Notes under the pieces: generated by a model
What the model was told of the DNA's origin: nothing
The model's database searches: none
What the model saw: only the letters and a program-made list of their open reading frames with translations
Translations under genes and position numbers: made by a program
Part shown: positions 1 through 7,656 of the stretch, in pieces
Position numbering within the stretch: position 1 is the stretch's first letter
Layout of the letters: each line of letters starts with the position of its first letter
Assembly: GCF_900113735.1 (NCBI RefSeq)
Contig: NZ_FOQM01000032.1
Location: forward strand, 1 to 64,000
DNA from: Bradyrhizobium sp. Gha
GTDB lineage: Bacteria; Pseudomonadota; Alphaproteobacteria; Rhizobiales; Xanthobacteraceae
Direction: 5' to 3'
DNA: 64,000 bases

Positions 1-24
1 ATTGCCGACGACGTGATTGAATGA
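1..24 (+). CDS. 3' end of ABC-type substrate-binding protein (partial)
   Basis: The first bases read in frame IADDVIE-stop. This matches the end (RADEVIE-stop) of the substrate-binding protein pseudogene that finishes at 2726, and both are followed by the same non-coding repeat. The window therefore opens on the last codons of a paralogue. Only seven residues are visible, so the call rests on the shared tail plus the shared downstream repeat. Confidence 0.45.
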   Translation: MADDVIE

Positions 25-33
25 AGGCATGTT

Positions 34-138
34 GCTGCGGCGCATGAGTCGGGAATTGGCCCATCTCGAAGTTACGCCCCGACTGCCCAGATTTGCTCAA
101 CCTGAGTTCTTCGCATTTTGACCCATTGCCGACGTCAG
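34..138. repeat. Dispersed repeat A, copy 1
   Basis: Follows the substrate-binding protein tail and overlaps the stop of the FAD oxidoreductase. The core TGCTCAACCTGAGTTCTTCG followed by CATTTTGACCCATTGC recurs at 2734-2875 and, more diverged, at 12703-12795. Two of three copies lie directly 3' of a substrate-binding protein ending in DxVIE, so the repeat probably travels with that gene's downstream region. Confidence 0.7.
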
Positions 139-1352
139 ACCGCACCATAGAAGTGTCGATATTGCCAAGCGGCTTCCTTTTGCAATTGAGATTCAGACCA
201 CGACTGGTTCTGGAAGCGCATGACAGACATAGGTGAGAGATCGACGGGCGGCTTGCCAAGCATAATCCAACTCGCAAGTGCTTCTCCGAGCGTTGGCGAG
301 ATCGAAAGGCCGGCGACATTGCACCCGCTAGCAAAATAGAAGCCTGTTGCTCCGGGGGCTGGCCCGAGGACATGGTGGCCGTCAGCGGTCATCGTCGGGA
401 TGCCGCCACGAAATTCCCGCACCTGAGCGGTTTCCAGGACTGGGAGTTGGTCCTTGACGTCAGTCGCGGCTGAACGAAGCACTTCGATGTCGAGCGGCAT
501 ATCCTTCACATCGAAACTCGCTCCCAACGATTGCATATCGAAAAATTGGGGTGTTTCCTCGTAGACGCCCCAAAGCAAGCCACCGTGACAGGGACGCGCA
601 TACACGGCGGCATCCATGATCTGAACCATGGGCAGATCAGCACGCACGCCATCCAAAGGCTCCGTGATGATCAGATGCTGTCGGGTCGGTACCAACGGCA
701 CGCCAATCCCGCTTGCCTCCGCTACCTGTCGCGTCCATGCGCCGGCTGCGTCGACGACGATCGGGCCTTCAATGATGCCTTTCGCAGTGGTTACGCCGGT
801 CACCTTCCCGGCAGTGATATTGACAGCAAGCACGTCCGTCTTCGGGAGCAAGGTGACGCTCTGAGCCGCAGCTGCTCTGGCAAACCCGACAGCCACTTGC
901 GCCGGATCGAAATACCTGTCGTCACCGATCCTCATCGCCGTTACGACACCTGTCGGCTTCAAGAATGGATTGAGACGATGTGCCTGCTCTGGGGAGATCA
1001 GATCGACATCAAGCCCCATGCGGCGACCGCGCTCAAGGTCGTCCTTGATAACCTCTGCATCTTGCGGGCGACGCGCGATCCTCAGGCTGCCCGAATGCAC
1101 CCAATCCAGGGGTTGCCCGGTTTCTTCCGTGAACGTTTCGATCTTCCGGCATGCGTCCTTGATGAGGCCGATCATCAAATCGCTCTTGCGAACGCAGCTC
1201 ACCATACCCGCGGCGCGAGGCGACGTTTGCGATCCGATATCGTGCTTGTCGATGAGGACGACGCTGAAATCTTTGCGCTTACTCAGGTAGTAGGCAGTCG
1301 CCGCGCCCAGGGCGCCAGAACCAATGACAATCGCGTCGGCCTTGCTAATCAT
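135..1352 (-). CDS. FAD-dependent oxidoreductase, DAO/glycine-oxidase-like
   Basis: A 405-residue protein with an N-terminal Rossmann dinucleotide-binding segment (AIVIGSGALGAATAYYLSK, about residues 5-23), followed by an acidic residue that would contact the FAD ribose. The length and the C-terminal GFYFASGCNVAGLSISP segment fit the D-amino-acid oxidase/sarcosine oxidase superfamily, whose members oxidise amino or imino acids with release of H2O2. An ATG twelve codons upstream is open, but 1352 is chosen because GAGGG lies about nine bases before it. The natural substrate cannot be read from sequence. Neighbours are substrate-binding proteins of an amino-acid/sugar-like ABC family, so a role in catabolism of an imported amine is possible but unproven. 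Confidence 0.88.
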   Translation of the reverse strand: MISKADAIVIGSGALGAATAYYLSKRKDFSVVLIDKHDIGSQTSPRAAGMVSCVRKSDLMIGLIKDACRKIETFTEETGQPLDWVHSGSLRIARRPQDAEVIKDDLERGRRMGLDVDLISPEQAHRLNPFLKPTGVVTAMRIGDDRYFDPAQVAVGFARAAAAQSVTLLPKTDVLAVNITAGKVTGVTTAKGIIEGPIVVDAAGAWTRQVAEASGIGVPLVPTRQHLIITEPLDGVRADLPMVQIMDAAVYARPCHGGLLWGVYEETPQFFDMQSLGASFDVKDMPLDIEVLRSAATDVKDQLPVLETAQVREFRGGIPTMTADGHHVLGPAPGATGFYFASGCNVAGLSISPTLGEALASWIMLGKPPVDLSPMSVMRFQNQSWSESQLQKEAAWQYRHFYGAV

Positions 1353-1722
1353 GGTGCAATGCCCTCGAAATGCGATGGCGACGACCAAAGACTAACACGC
1401 GGCGCTGACCATTGCGATCCCCTCAGTAGGTGAGGTCAGCTGTTGGCCCTTGGCTGCCCTGCACGACGTCCGTCGAAAGGTCGGCTGTCGAGGGAAAACC
1501 GGAAGCGGCTCGGCGCGGTGTAGAGGGCCCGGAGCACAGCACGCTCCAATCAGAGGCCCGATACATTGATGCAAGACCGCCATCTGAGAGGTTGAGGAAA
1601 CCTCTTGCACCGCGCGGCCGGACCATACAGAAACCTCGCCGTTGCGGCCGCTTTTGGAGATACCGCGAACTACGAAGGTGCTAAACTTCCGCCAGAGGCG
1701 GGTGCTCCTTTAATGGGGACAC
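1353..1722. other. Intergenic, no gene seen
   Basis: About 370 bases between the divergent oxidoreductase and the substrate-binding protein pseudogene. Short open frames occur on both strands, but none has a convincing start, a ribosome site or protein-like composition. It presumably holds both promoters. Confidence 0.4.
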
Positions 1723-2726
1723 ATGCGGCGACGAGATTTCATCGCGGGTATCACGGTCAGCACGTTGGTGTTGGCCGGGCAGGCGAGTGCCCAGCCTGAG
1801 AGATCGACACGGCGAAAGCGGATTGCCCTAATCTCACCCGCCCGTCCGATTGAAGGGCTCAAAGCTAACCCTATTTTCGGGCACTCCTGGGCGAACTGAG
1901 CCGTCGCGGCTTTGTCGATGAAGAAAATCTGATTGTTGATCTCTATTCAGGCCGAGGCGAAACAGGGCGTTATGCCGAGCTCGCGCGAGCTGTCGTGGAG
2001 ACTAATCCCGACGCCATATTCACGAGCGGCTACCCGATGGTAGCAGGGCTTAAAGCCGCCACAACGACCATTCCGATTGTCGTTACAATAGATGATCCGG
2101 TTGCTGAAGGGCTCGTTTCTAGTTTGGCCCGGCCCGGGACGAATGTAACGGGCGTGACCGTCGATGCTGGTTTGGAGCTTTATGGAAAGCGGCTGTCTTT
2201 GCTGGTTGAAGTGCGGCCCACATTGTCAGCGGTTGCATATCTCTCATCCCGCGGAAACTGGAACAGGCCAACGGGCGACGCCCTTAGGCAGGCGGCTCAA
2301 CAGGCGCGGATAGCGCTAAGCCATGTGGACCTCGGAAATACGTTCAGCGAGGAGACCCATTCAGCAGCGTTCAATTGGATGCAAAACGCTCGAATAGACG
2401 CGCTTCTGGTTTCGGACGAGGCGGACCACAATGGGAATGTCAAGACGCTAACCAACCTAGCCGCGAGCGCACGAATTCCAACTATGTATCCGTTCCGAGA
2501 CCTCGTGGTAGGGGGCGGGCTTATGGCCTACTGTATCGATCTGCTCTATACGTTTCGTTACGCGGGAGGTCAGATCGCCGAAATATTGCGGGGTGAGAAC
2601 CCGGCCGAAATTCCGTTTTATCAGCCGACAAAGTTTCAACTCATCGTCAATACAAAGGCAGCACAGCAAATCGGACTTGAGATACCGCCATCGGTTCTCG
2701 CTCGCGCCGACGAAGTGATAGAATAG
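1723..2726 (+). pseudogene. ABC transporter substrate-binding protein (ABC_sub_bind family), frameshifted
   Basis: Starts with MRRRDFIAGI and a hydrophobic, Tat-like signal ending in ASA. It reads to GHSWAN-stop near 1896, then continues in another frame as ELSRRGFVDEENLIVDLYS through to RADEVIE-stop. The second part carries the family's usual elements: PDAIFTSGYPMVAG, PIVVTIDDPVAEGLV and RPGTNVTGVT. A small deletion near 1890 removed the residues normally between SWA and ELSR and shifted the frame. Such periplasmic proteins normally feed an ABC importer, but none is encoded beside it. A sequencing error is possible, although an actual loss of residues is also needed to explain the gap. Confidence 0.8.
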
Positions 2727-2733
2727 AGACGCG

Positions 2734-2875
2734 TCTGCTGCGGTGCAATGAGTCCGTTGATGGCCCATCTGCGAAGTTGCGCAGCGTCTGACGGAGGTCC
2801 GCTCATTGAGTCAGAGCTGGCCAGTTCTGCTCAACCCGAGTTCTTCGCATTTGACCCATTGCGGGCGTCAGGACC
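2734..2875. repeat. Dispersed repeat A, copy 2
   Basis: Begins a few bases after the substrate-binding pseudogene and carries the same core as copy 1 (TGCTCAACCCGAGTTCTTCG then CATTTGACCCATTGC). It also has a longer middle section (GGAGGTCCGCTCATTGAG) that is shared in part with copy 3 at 12.7 kb. Confidence 0.7.
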
Positions 2876-3040
2876 CCTAAGGCAAACTCACCATTGGCCA
2901 AGGCTTTCGCCGAACCGCAAAGGCATCTGCGCCGCCAGGTACGAAACCTCCGAAGACGATAGCCTTTCGTCCCTGCCATGTTGAGCAGTTTGCGCGCACC
3001 ATCTGCGCCATGAACAAGCTGCTTAAAAGGGACTTTATTC

Positions 3041-3671
3041 ATGTCAGCCAGTAATCCCGCCATAGCCGAATTGCGGCGCCGTATGCCGGACAATGCGTCC
3101 CCGCGTATCGCGACGGCTGTTGCGAGCGCTATCGCGTTGAATGATCGGCTCGCCACCAACAGCCAAGCGGTGGATGGGAATTTGGATTTTTCGGTCGACG
3201 GAAAGGCAAAAGCTAAGCGCACTTTCGCCGAAGGCAACCGCTCGGTCTTCAAAGATCTGCGCCGTGCGGTTGCCGATACGCAAGCAGCCCAGCAGACGGC
3301 GCGCGACGATCCCGCGTACGGTCGACCCCCGGAACGCGGCTTTTGCGGCCCTTCGTTCAGATTACCGAGGTAAAATCGCTAAGGTGCCGTCGCCGCGGAA
3401 CATCACTTTCGGAGCATCGATTTCGGACCCGCAGTTTATCGTGACGATTTGGGAAGGAGATTCGATTTTGTCTGGGTTGACTGCCGAGCAGCGGGCCGAA
3501 ATCACCGAAATCTGGTTACGCAAGTTTCGTGGGGCGCAACTGCGCGACATCGAGGATCAGGGCGAGGCAATCGATGTTTTGCAGGCCGTAGTGAACTTCG
3601 CGCAGTCTGCCATGTATCGGGCAAGCGGCGTGCGCACGCCTGCCGAATTTGAAAGCTGGCTTTCGTCGTGA
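3041..3671 (+). pseudogene. Hypothetical protein, frameshifted; first gene of a coupled trio
   Basis: The frame starting MSASNPAIAELRRR runs to about 3318. The protein-like reading then jumps frame to VDPRNAAFAALRSDYRG, then WEGDSILSGLTAEQRAEI, ending FESWLSS-stop. Removing one G in the GTACGGTCGAC stretch near 3318 would rejoin both halves into about 210 residues. Alternatively the second half could be expressed alone from TTG at 3469, which has GAAGGAG upstream. Its stop overlaps the GTG start of the next gene by four bases, which argues the second half is real. I do not recognise the family. Confidence 0.5.
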
Positions 3672-3820
3672 CACGCGAACAAAAGCGTCTGAGCCGTCAA
3701 CCTTCGGATCGCCAGGAGCCGCGGCTTCCTGACGTGTCCGTGCTCGATGAGGACTTTGACGAGATGCCCCAGGCTAACGCCGAGTTTTCGCATTGGCGCT
3801 GGCCGGCGCGTGCGGAGTGA
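3668..3820 (+). CDS. Hypothetical 50-residue acidic protein, GTG start
   Basis: Begins VTREQKRLSRQPSDR and ends WRWPARAE. Its start codon overlaps the stop of the preceding frame, and its own stop overlaps the next start, both in a GTGA tetranucleotide typical of translational coupling. The middle is acidic (VLDEDFDEMP). No domain is recognised. The call rests on the conserved overlap architecture rather than homology. Confidence 0.5.
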   Translation: MTREQKRLSRQPSDRQEPRLPDVSVLDEDFDEMPQANAEFSHWRWPARAE

Positions 3821-4014
3821 GCGACGATCGCGGGTTACGACGGGCTCTTAGAATCGAGCGGGCGACACGCCGGATGTATGGGCGCCGACTTCGATTGCTG
3901 ATGAGCGCGAGTGCCTGGGCTGCGTTCAAGCGGTTTTGCCGGCAAACCACGCTTGCGGGATGCAAGGTGCAACAATCGGCAAAATCGATCGACACCGATC
4001 AGGGGACGCTCTGA
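3817..4014 (+). CDS. Hypothetical 65-residue basic protein, GTG start
   Basis: Third member of the GTGA-coupled chain. It is rich in Arg in the first half (LRRALRIERATRRMYGRR) and has two cysteines in the second. No family is recognised. The strong positive charge of this gene against the acidic preceding protein would suit a pair that interacts with nucleic acid or with each other, but that is only an inference. Confidence 0.45.
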   Translation: MSDDRGLRRALRIERATRRMYGRRLRLLMSASAWAAFKRFCRQTTLAGCKVQQSAKSIDTDQGTL

Positions 4015-4088
4015 GATGATGTCGATTCCAGTGGCCGGACGGGCGGACGCGCTTGCCCGGTCGTAGCCGCCGAAAAGGGCTGGGGCAG

Positions 4089-4460
4089 CTAGGCAAGGAG
4101 AACGGCCCCGGCTCCCAGATCGGCGGGTTTTCCTTTGATGAAGATCGTTGGCAGCGAGCTTGGTCCGATCTCGGCTAAGGTTGCCAGTCTGCACGTCCGC
4201 TTTGGCGCACCGACTGAAGATTTTCCGCCTTGGCCAAAACATGAGCCAACTAGATCGTTGCCTACGGAAATCAACATCACATTTTGGCCCTTCATGCCAT
4301 TTCTTTTGCATTCCACTTGGGATGGCTGAATGTGGCGGCCTTTTGCGTTCATTCTCTGAATTGTTTGTTGCACAACGCCGGGAGGGCAATCAGCTAAGGC
4401 GGCAGTGGAAGAAAGTGTGAATGCCAATAATGCGAATGTCAGTAAGCGAGTGCTTTCCAT
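4089..4460 (-). CDS. Secreted hypothetical protein (123 aa)
   Basis: The start at 4460 is preceded by GGGGAG at about six bases. Residues 1-24 form a classic Sec signal (ESTRLLTFALLAFTLSSTAALA with cleavage near ALA-DC). The mature part has four cysteines and ends in TIFIKGKPADLGAGAVLLA. It is probably periplasmic. No known domain is recognised. It converges with the coupled trio. Confidence 0.6.
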   Translation of the reverse strand: MESTRLLTFALLAFTLSSTAALADCPPGVVQQTIQRMNAKGRHIQPSQVECKRNGMKGQNVMLISVGNDLVGSCFGQGGKSSVGAPKRTCRLATLAEIGPSSLPTIFIKGKPADLGAGAVLLA

Positions 4461-4608
4461 TCTACTCCCCAAAACGTTTTAACAACGTCGTTATACAATG
4501 ACGGTAAACGGGGGGGTCGAGCGTTTCAGTTCGTGGGCGTGCGGCGGGGCAGGATAGCCTGCTTAGTGCCGTTGCTGCCCGCCACGGTATCGAACGGTAG
4601 GCGATCTG

Positions 4609-4628
4609 CCGCCGGTTCACGCTGGCGG
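4609..4628. repeat. TTCACGCT hairpin repeat, copy 1
   Basis: Stem CCGCC / GGCGG around a ten-base loop GGTTCACGCT. Same loop and geometry as copies at 5046, 5591 and 6709. Confidence 0.65.
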
Positions 4629-4985
4629 GCCGTACTCTGTTTGATCACGTGTGCCAAAAATGGATACACGCATTGGTTTCACGGCTTGTTCCGATTTTTC
4701 CTAACGCAAGTTACTGCCGAAAGGACACTCCGTTCGTGGCTCCCTGTCATTATTCTCGGCATTTGATCGTGCAAACTAGTTCGCACCTTATTGCGTCTTA
4801 TCGATGCACATGCACGATAGGCCGGTGATCGGCGGCAGCGCCGATGCTCGGTTCCCGTGCCTTGGATTAAGGTGCGGACCTCCAAGCACGGGGACCGATT
4901 GCTTGCACAAACAAGATAAGGTGGTTCCGAGAATCGCTTTATCATGAGCCTAGCCAAACCTCACGGGGAAAGCGGGGAATGGTTA

Positions 4986-5024
4986 GGCCCGGCGCGCGGT
5001 ACCGGACAAGAACCGCGCCGGGCC
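4986..5024. terminator. Strong GC inverted repeat, possible terminator
   Basis: Perfect eleven-base arms GGCCCGGCGCG and CGCGCCGGGCC separated by 17 bases. GAGCGTTTTGATC follows on the plus strand. It could terminate transcription in either direction, but the T-run is short. Confidence 0.4.
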
Positions 5025-5045
5025 GCGAGCGTTTTGATCAGAAAT

Positions 5046-5067
5046 CCCGCTGCTTCACGCTGGCGGG
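5046..5067. repeat. TTCACGCT hairpin repeat, copy 2
   Basis: Stem CCCGC(T) / (G)GCGGG with a T-G wobble closing the ten-base loop GCTTCACGCT. Confidence 0.65.
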
Positions 5068-5278
5068 CCTTCAGCAACAAGCCCCTGCCGGTGCACGCGA
5101 CAGGGGCCGTCCAGGTGGATGGCGCGAGGCTCACGCGGATGAGGTGTCGCACCAAGGACCCGCATAACTAGTGAACGCAATCCGCGCGCGATGGATGAGC
5201 GCAAATGATGTGCAAGGCGCGCAAATAAGAGGCCAGATGATTTCTCCGCTAGCCCCGCGCCGGTTCATACCGGCAAGC

Positions 5279-5584
5279 CTATCCTCCGAATTGGCTAAAC
5301 TTTCGGGGATCGATTCTTTGGGCAATCGGTTGGAGGGGCATGTTCATCCGGGCGATGACATGGGCAAGTTTGACTGACCCTTGTGGGTCTTCTCGTCTCA
5401 GCTTTCGCAAGTCAGCCGACGCGATCAGCAACGCGTGCCAGCGCCGTGGGCGCGGGACCTCAATGAGCCGCCCCAAGTCGACGGCCCGCCAATGAAGCAG
5501 CAGTCGCTGGAATAAAAGCGGACCTGAATGCTGCGCGCGAGATAGCAAAGCGTTAAGGCGCGGGGCATCGGTCCCGTCGAGCAC
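5279..5584 (-). CDS. Hypothetical protein (101 aa), GTG start
   Basis: Frame from GTG at 5584 with GAGGA five bases upstream. The product begins with a Leu-Asp-Gly run and ends IDPRKFSQFGG. Composition is protein-like (WHALLIASADLRKLRRED), but no family is recognised. A copy of the TTCACGCT hairpin lies in its leader and ends five bases before the ribosome site, which could affect translation. It may instead be a shadow of non-coding DNA. Confidence 0.35.
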   Translation of the reverse strand: MLDGTDAPRLNALLSRAQHSGPLLFQRLLLHWRAVDLGRLIEVPRPRRWHALLIASADLRKLRREDPQGSVKLAHVIARMNMPLQPIAQRIDPRKFSQFGG

Positions 5585-5590
5585 GAGTTC

Positions 5591-5612
5591 CTCGCCGCTT
5601 CACGCTGGCGAG
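5591..5612. repeat. TTCACGCT hairpin repeat, copy 3
   Basis: Stem CTCGCC / GGCGAG around loop GCTTCACGCT. Compared with copy 4 the second pair has changed from C-G to T-A on both arms, a compensatory change that supports a conserved fold. Confidence 0.7.
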
Positions 5613-5775
5613 CCTGTCAATTGGGAAATTTACGGGTGTCTACCGTGATCGGATGGCAAGCCGCTGATTGCCTCGTTCGAAGTCGGGCTACTGTCCGTAT
5701 TCAACCATTCAAGCCCTTGTGTCCTAAGTTCATTTTTGGACTGTCCTAGTTCGTCAGTTTCCTTAGCTTGGCTAA

Positions 5776-5961
5776 ATGCGGACTGCCGAAGAATGCCGGA
5801 ATCTCGCCCGGCACTATCAAGACCAGGCCAACGCGCCGGGCGTCTCGCCCAGAATGGCAACCGTGCTCCGAAACCTTTCACGGACTTTTGCCGCGCTCGC
5901 GAGCCAATACGAGTTGCTTTCGCAGGTCTCCGCTGAAGAAAGGCGAGGGCGCACGAAGTAA
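5776..5961 (+). CDS. Small conserved hypothetical protein (61 aa)
   Basis: Begins MRTAEECRNLARHYQDQA, predicted alpha-helical throughout with a second helix ATVLRNLSRTFAALASQYELL. This is a common style of small Bradyrhizobium protein; the function is unknown. It is followed within a base of the stop by a GC hairpin that looks like its terminator. Confidence 0.65.
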   Translation: MRTAEECRNLARHYQDQANAPGVSPRMATVLRNLSRTFAALASQYELLSQVSAEERRGRTK

Positions 5962-5989
5962 GGCCGCCTCAGGTGGCGGCCTCTCTCGC
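5962..5989 (+). terminator. Hairpin terminator after the 61-aa gene
   Basis: GGCCGCC-TCAGGT-GGCGGCC, a seven-pair stem starting at the stop codon and followed by a pyrimidine-rich TCTCTCGCC. The T-run is weak but position and stability fit intrinsic termination. Confidence 0.5.
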
Positions 5990-6250
5990 CTTTATCGCTC
6001 GGCGCTGGTCACCTCGCTCGAAGTCGGGCCGGACATCGGCGCCGCGGCTACCAAAACCCTGACATACGAAGCGCGGCTCCAGATCCGACAGCCGCATGTC
6101 GTCCGGCCAGCGATCGGCATTCAGGCCGACGTGATGCCCGCAGTGCAGTAGACCAGGACGCCGCGCACGCCCATCTCGCGCATCTCGCCGAAGGTGATCT
6201 TCAGCAGGCGGCCGTCGGCGTGCGTGGGCGTGTGGCGTCGAGGGCGTGGC

Positions 6251-6373
6251 ATGCCGTCATCGAAGCGCGGCGCCGGCCAGAGTCAAATTGCCAATTACTG
6301 GTGGCTTGGAACGCGCGCCGGCTACTGCGCGTCGTGGGTGTGGACAATCCACCAGCTAGCGAGGCTCGCATAA
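6251..6373 (+). CDS. YCxSWxW microprotein, copy 1 (40 aa)
   Basis: Open frame from ATG at 6251, with GAGGG eight bases upstream. It begins MPSSKRGAGQSQ, has a WWLGTRAGYC core running into ASWVWTIHQ, and ends LARLA. The same core (LG-[KT]-xA-[SG]-YC-x-SW-x-W) is encoded at 8162-8266 and, with a stop codon, at 19163-19290. Conservation of residues across diverged nucleotide sequence suggests a real gene family. The product would be a short, aromatic, single-cysteine peptide that might associate with membrane. I know of no characterised relative. Confidence 0.5.
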   Translation: MPSSKRGAGQSQIANYWWLGTRAGYCASWVWTIHQLARLA

Positions 6374-6486
6374 ACGGTCGGGCCGAACGACCCGTGCGGA
6401 GCGGCCGAAGTCATCAATGATGCCGCCAGAGGCGTCGCACTGCTCGCGCCCAGGCTCGAAAATCGAACAGCGAAAGGGAGTCTGAG

Positions 6487-6669
6487 ATGTCGGACGACGC
6501 GGTAGCGAAGATCATCGATGAGATGAGCCTCCCAGAGCTGGTGACGCTGCAAGCGGATCTGCTGGCGCAAGTCGCTGCGGGTAAGATGACGCCGGAGCAA
6601 GCAAACGCGATCTCTGCGATAGTCGAAAAACGCATCGAAGCAATTAGGCGAGAGACCAGATCTCACTGA
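6487..6669 (+). CDS. Small hypothetical helical protein (60 aa)
   Basis: ATG preceded by GGGAG at about six bases. The product MSDDAVAKIIDEMSLPELV continues as amphipathic helices (LQADLLAQVAAGKMTPEQANAI, then VEKRIEAIRR). No domain is recognised; the size and helix-turn-helix spacing would allow a small regulator or chaperone-like protein. Confidence 0.55.
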   Translation: MSDDAVAKIIDEMSLPELVTLQADLLAQVAAGKMTPEQANAISAIVEKRIEAIRRETRSH

Positions 6670-6708
6670 GATAGTTGGAGCGGGACTGGGTTCCCCCATT
6701 CACATCGC

Positions 6709-6730
6709 CCCGCCGGTTCACGCTGGCGGG
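6709..6730. repeat. TTCACGCT hairpin repeat, copy 4
   Basis: Perfect six-pair stem CCCGCC / GGCGGG with loop GGTTCACGCT. On the minus strand it spans the last codons and stop of the gene at 6718-6882, with the stop inside the loop, so it may end that transcript. Confidence 0.7.
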
Positions 6731-6882
6731 CCTACCTCTTCGATCACGTCGTATTCGAAAGCGACGCCTTCCGGATCGTTCTGATCGAACCACATTTCCG
6801 CTGCGTCCACAGTAGCGAAAACCTTGATGTGATCCTTGTCGCCCACCTGTTTGGCGGTGTTCACATACACGAAAACGGTCAT
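6718..6882 (-). CDS. Small conserved hypothetical protein (54 aa)
   Basis: The start at 6882 has AAGGGA five bases upstream; an ATG eight codons earlier lacks one. The product runs MTVFVYVNTAKQVGDKDHIK, then FATVDAAEMWFDQNDPEGVAFEYDV, ending EEVGPPA. The pattern of an alternating strand, a helix with Trp-Phe, and another strand suggests a compact alpha/beta fold. No function is known. Its stop codon lies within hairpin repeat copy 4. Confidence 0.65.
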   Translation of the reverse strand: MTVFVYVNTAKQVGDKDHIKVFATVDAAEMWFDQNDPEGVAFEYDVIEEVGPPA

Positions 6883-6921
6883 TGTTCCCTTTTCAGTTTG
6901 GATCATGACATGTCAGAGAGA

Positions 6922-7062
6922 CGGCCCCGGCTTCAGGGGGGCTATTGAGGGTAGGCCGGGGCCGCTCCGCCAGCTCGGTCGGCGAGCCAGCGAGACTCAC
7001 AAGCTTATTCAGTGGCCTTTGTTCCTGACACACTCTGACCGACACGCGACGCGCGGGCACGT
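6922..7062. repeat. Dispersed repeat B, copy 1
   Basis: Inverted repeat CGGCCCCGGC / GCCGGGGCCG (6922-6931 and 6955-6964), followed by about 100 bases (GCTCGGTCGGCGAGCCAG, then CAGTGGCCTTTGTTCCTGAC). All of it recurs at 29185-29322. The hairpin part alone recurs at 18332-18375. Confidence 0.75.
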
Positions 7063-7163
7063 CTGGGGTTTGTCCTTATTTCCCGGAATGTTCCTATCGG
7101 GCTCGGGGTGCTGTCCGTATCTCAATGAGGCAGCGGCAGTGGCAGAAGACACGAAGGTGGAGA

Positions 7164-7290
7164 ATGCCCCCGGTGCGAGGATTGCCGAGCCCCGACGACC
7201 TTCCGAGCGCGCATCTTTGACGTTCGCAAAAATAGGCAGGTCAAGGTCTACGATTGCCCGACCTGCAAACGGCTCTACTGGAAAGAGTAA
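7164..7290 (+). pseudogene. Zinc-ribbon microprotein with one-base insertion
   Basis: ATG at 7164 follows an excellent AAGGTGGAG site. Deleting one C from the run at 7167-7171 gives a 41-residue protein MPRCEDCRAPTTFRARIFDV, ending VYDCPTCKRLYWKE. It would have two CxxC knuckles (C4/C7 and C31/C34) that could bind one Zn2+. As given, the frame ends at TGA about 60 bases later. It is either a recent pseudogene or a sequencing slip in a C homopolymer. Confidence 0.6.
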
Positions 7291-7395
7291 GGCCGCCAGT
7301 CGCCGTCCCGGAGTGGCTTAATTCTCAACGCGCGCACGATCTTGTTCCCGTCACCGTGTCGATGGTACGATCGTCCCTATCGAGGAACGACTGCC

Positions 7396-7587
7396 ATGGA
7401 CTACCGCGCTTACATCTTAGAGGATGACGGGCGTATTACCGGCGTGCATGAGCTGGATTGCGCCAACGACGAAGAAGCCAAGGAGAAGGCGGCCCAACTA
7501 CTCGATGGGCACGACCTTGATGTCTGGCGACGAGAACGGCATCTCGTTCGGCTGAAGCACCAGAAAAGGCAAGTAGAGCTGCCTTAG
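7396..7587 (+). CDS. Small conserved protein, YRAYILEDDG family, copy 1 (63 aa)
   Basis: Start MDYRAYILEDDGRITGVHEL with GAGGA ten bases upstream. A paralogue lies at 27610-27807 and shares YR-x-x-IL-[DE]-x-x-G, the ECAND/DCAND motif, A-x-x-K-A and WRR. The pattern of two short strands, a turn with Asp-Gly, and a helix EAKEKAAQLL is typical of small cytosolic rhizobial proteins of unknown role. Confidence 0.7.
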   Translation: MDYRAYILEDDGRITGVHELDCANDEEAKEKAAQLLDGHDLDVWRRERHLVRLKHQKRQVELP

Positions 7588-7656
7588 TCTGTTCTTCTTG
7601 TGATCGAAGCGAGTGGAGAAAGCCCCAGGGCCCGCGGTCCCATTTTGCGGGGCGCA

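Larger units (their letters stand above)
4461..5278. other. Intergenic stretch with several hairpins, no gene seen
   Basis: Roughly 800 bases without a convincing coding frame. It contains two copies of the TTCACGCT-loop hairpin, a long GC inverted repeat at 4986-5024, and a GCCCCTG/CAGGGGC stem near 5081-5107. The minus-strand end of copy 1 resembles the last codons of the small gene at 6718-6882, so part of the stretch may be residue of a lost paralogue. Confidence 0.45.

Noticed and set aside
1430..1684. Small gene between the oxidoreductase and the binding-protein pseudogene
   Set aside because: Arg/Pro-rich composition, no ribosome site and no paralogue.
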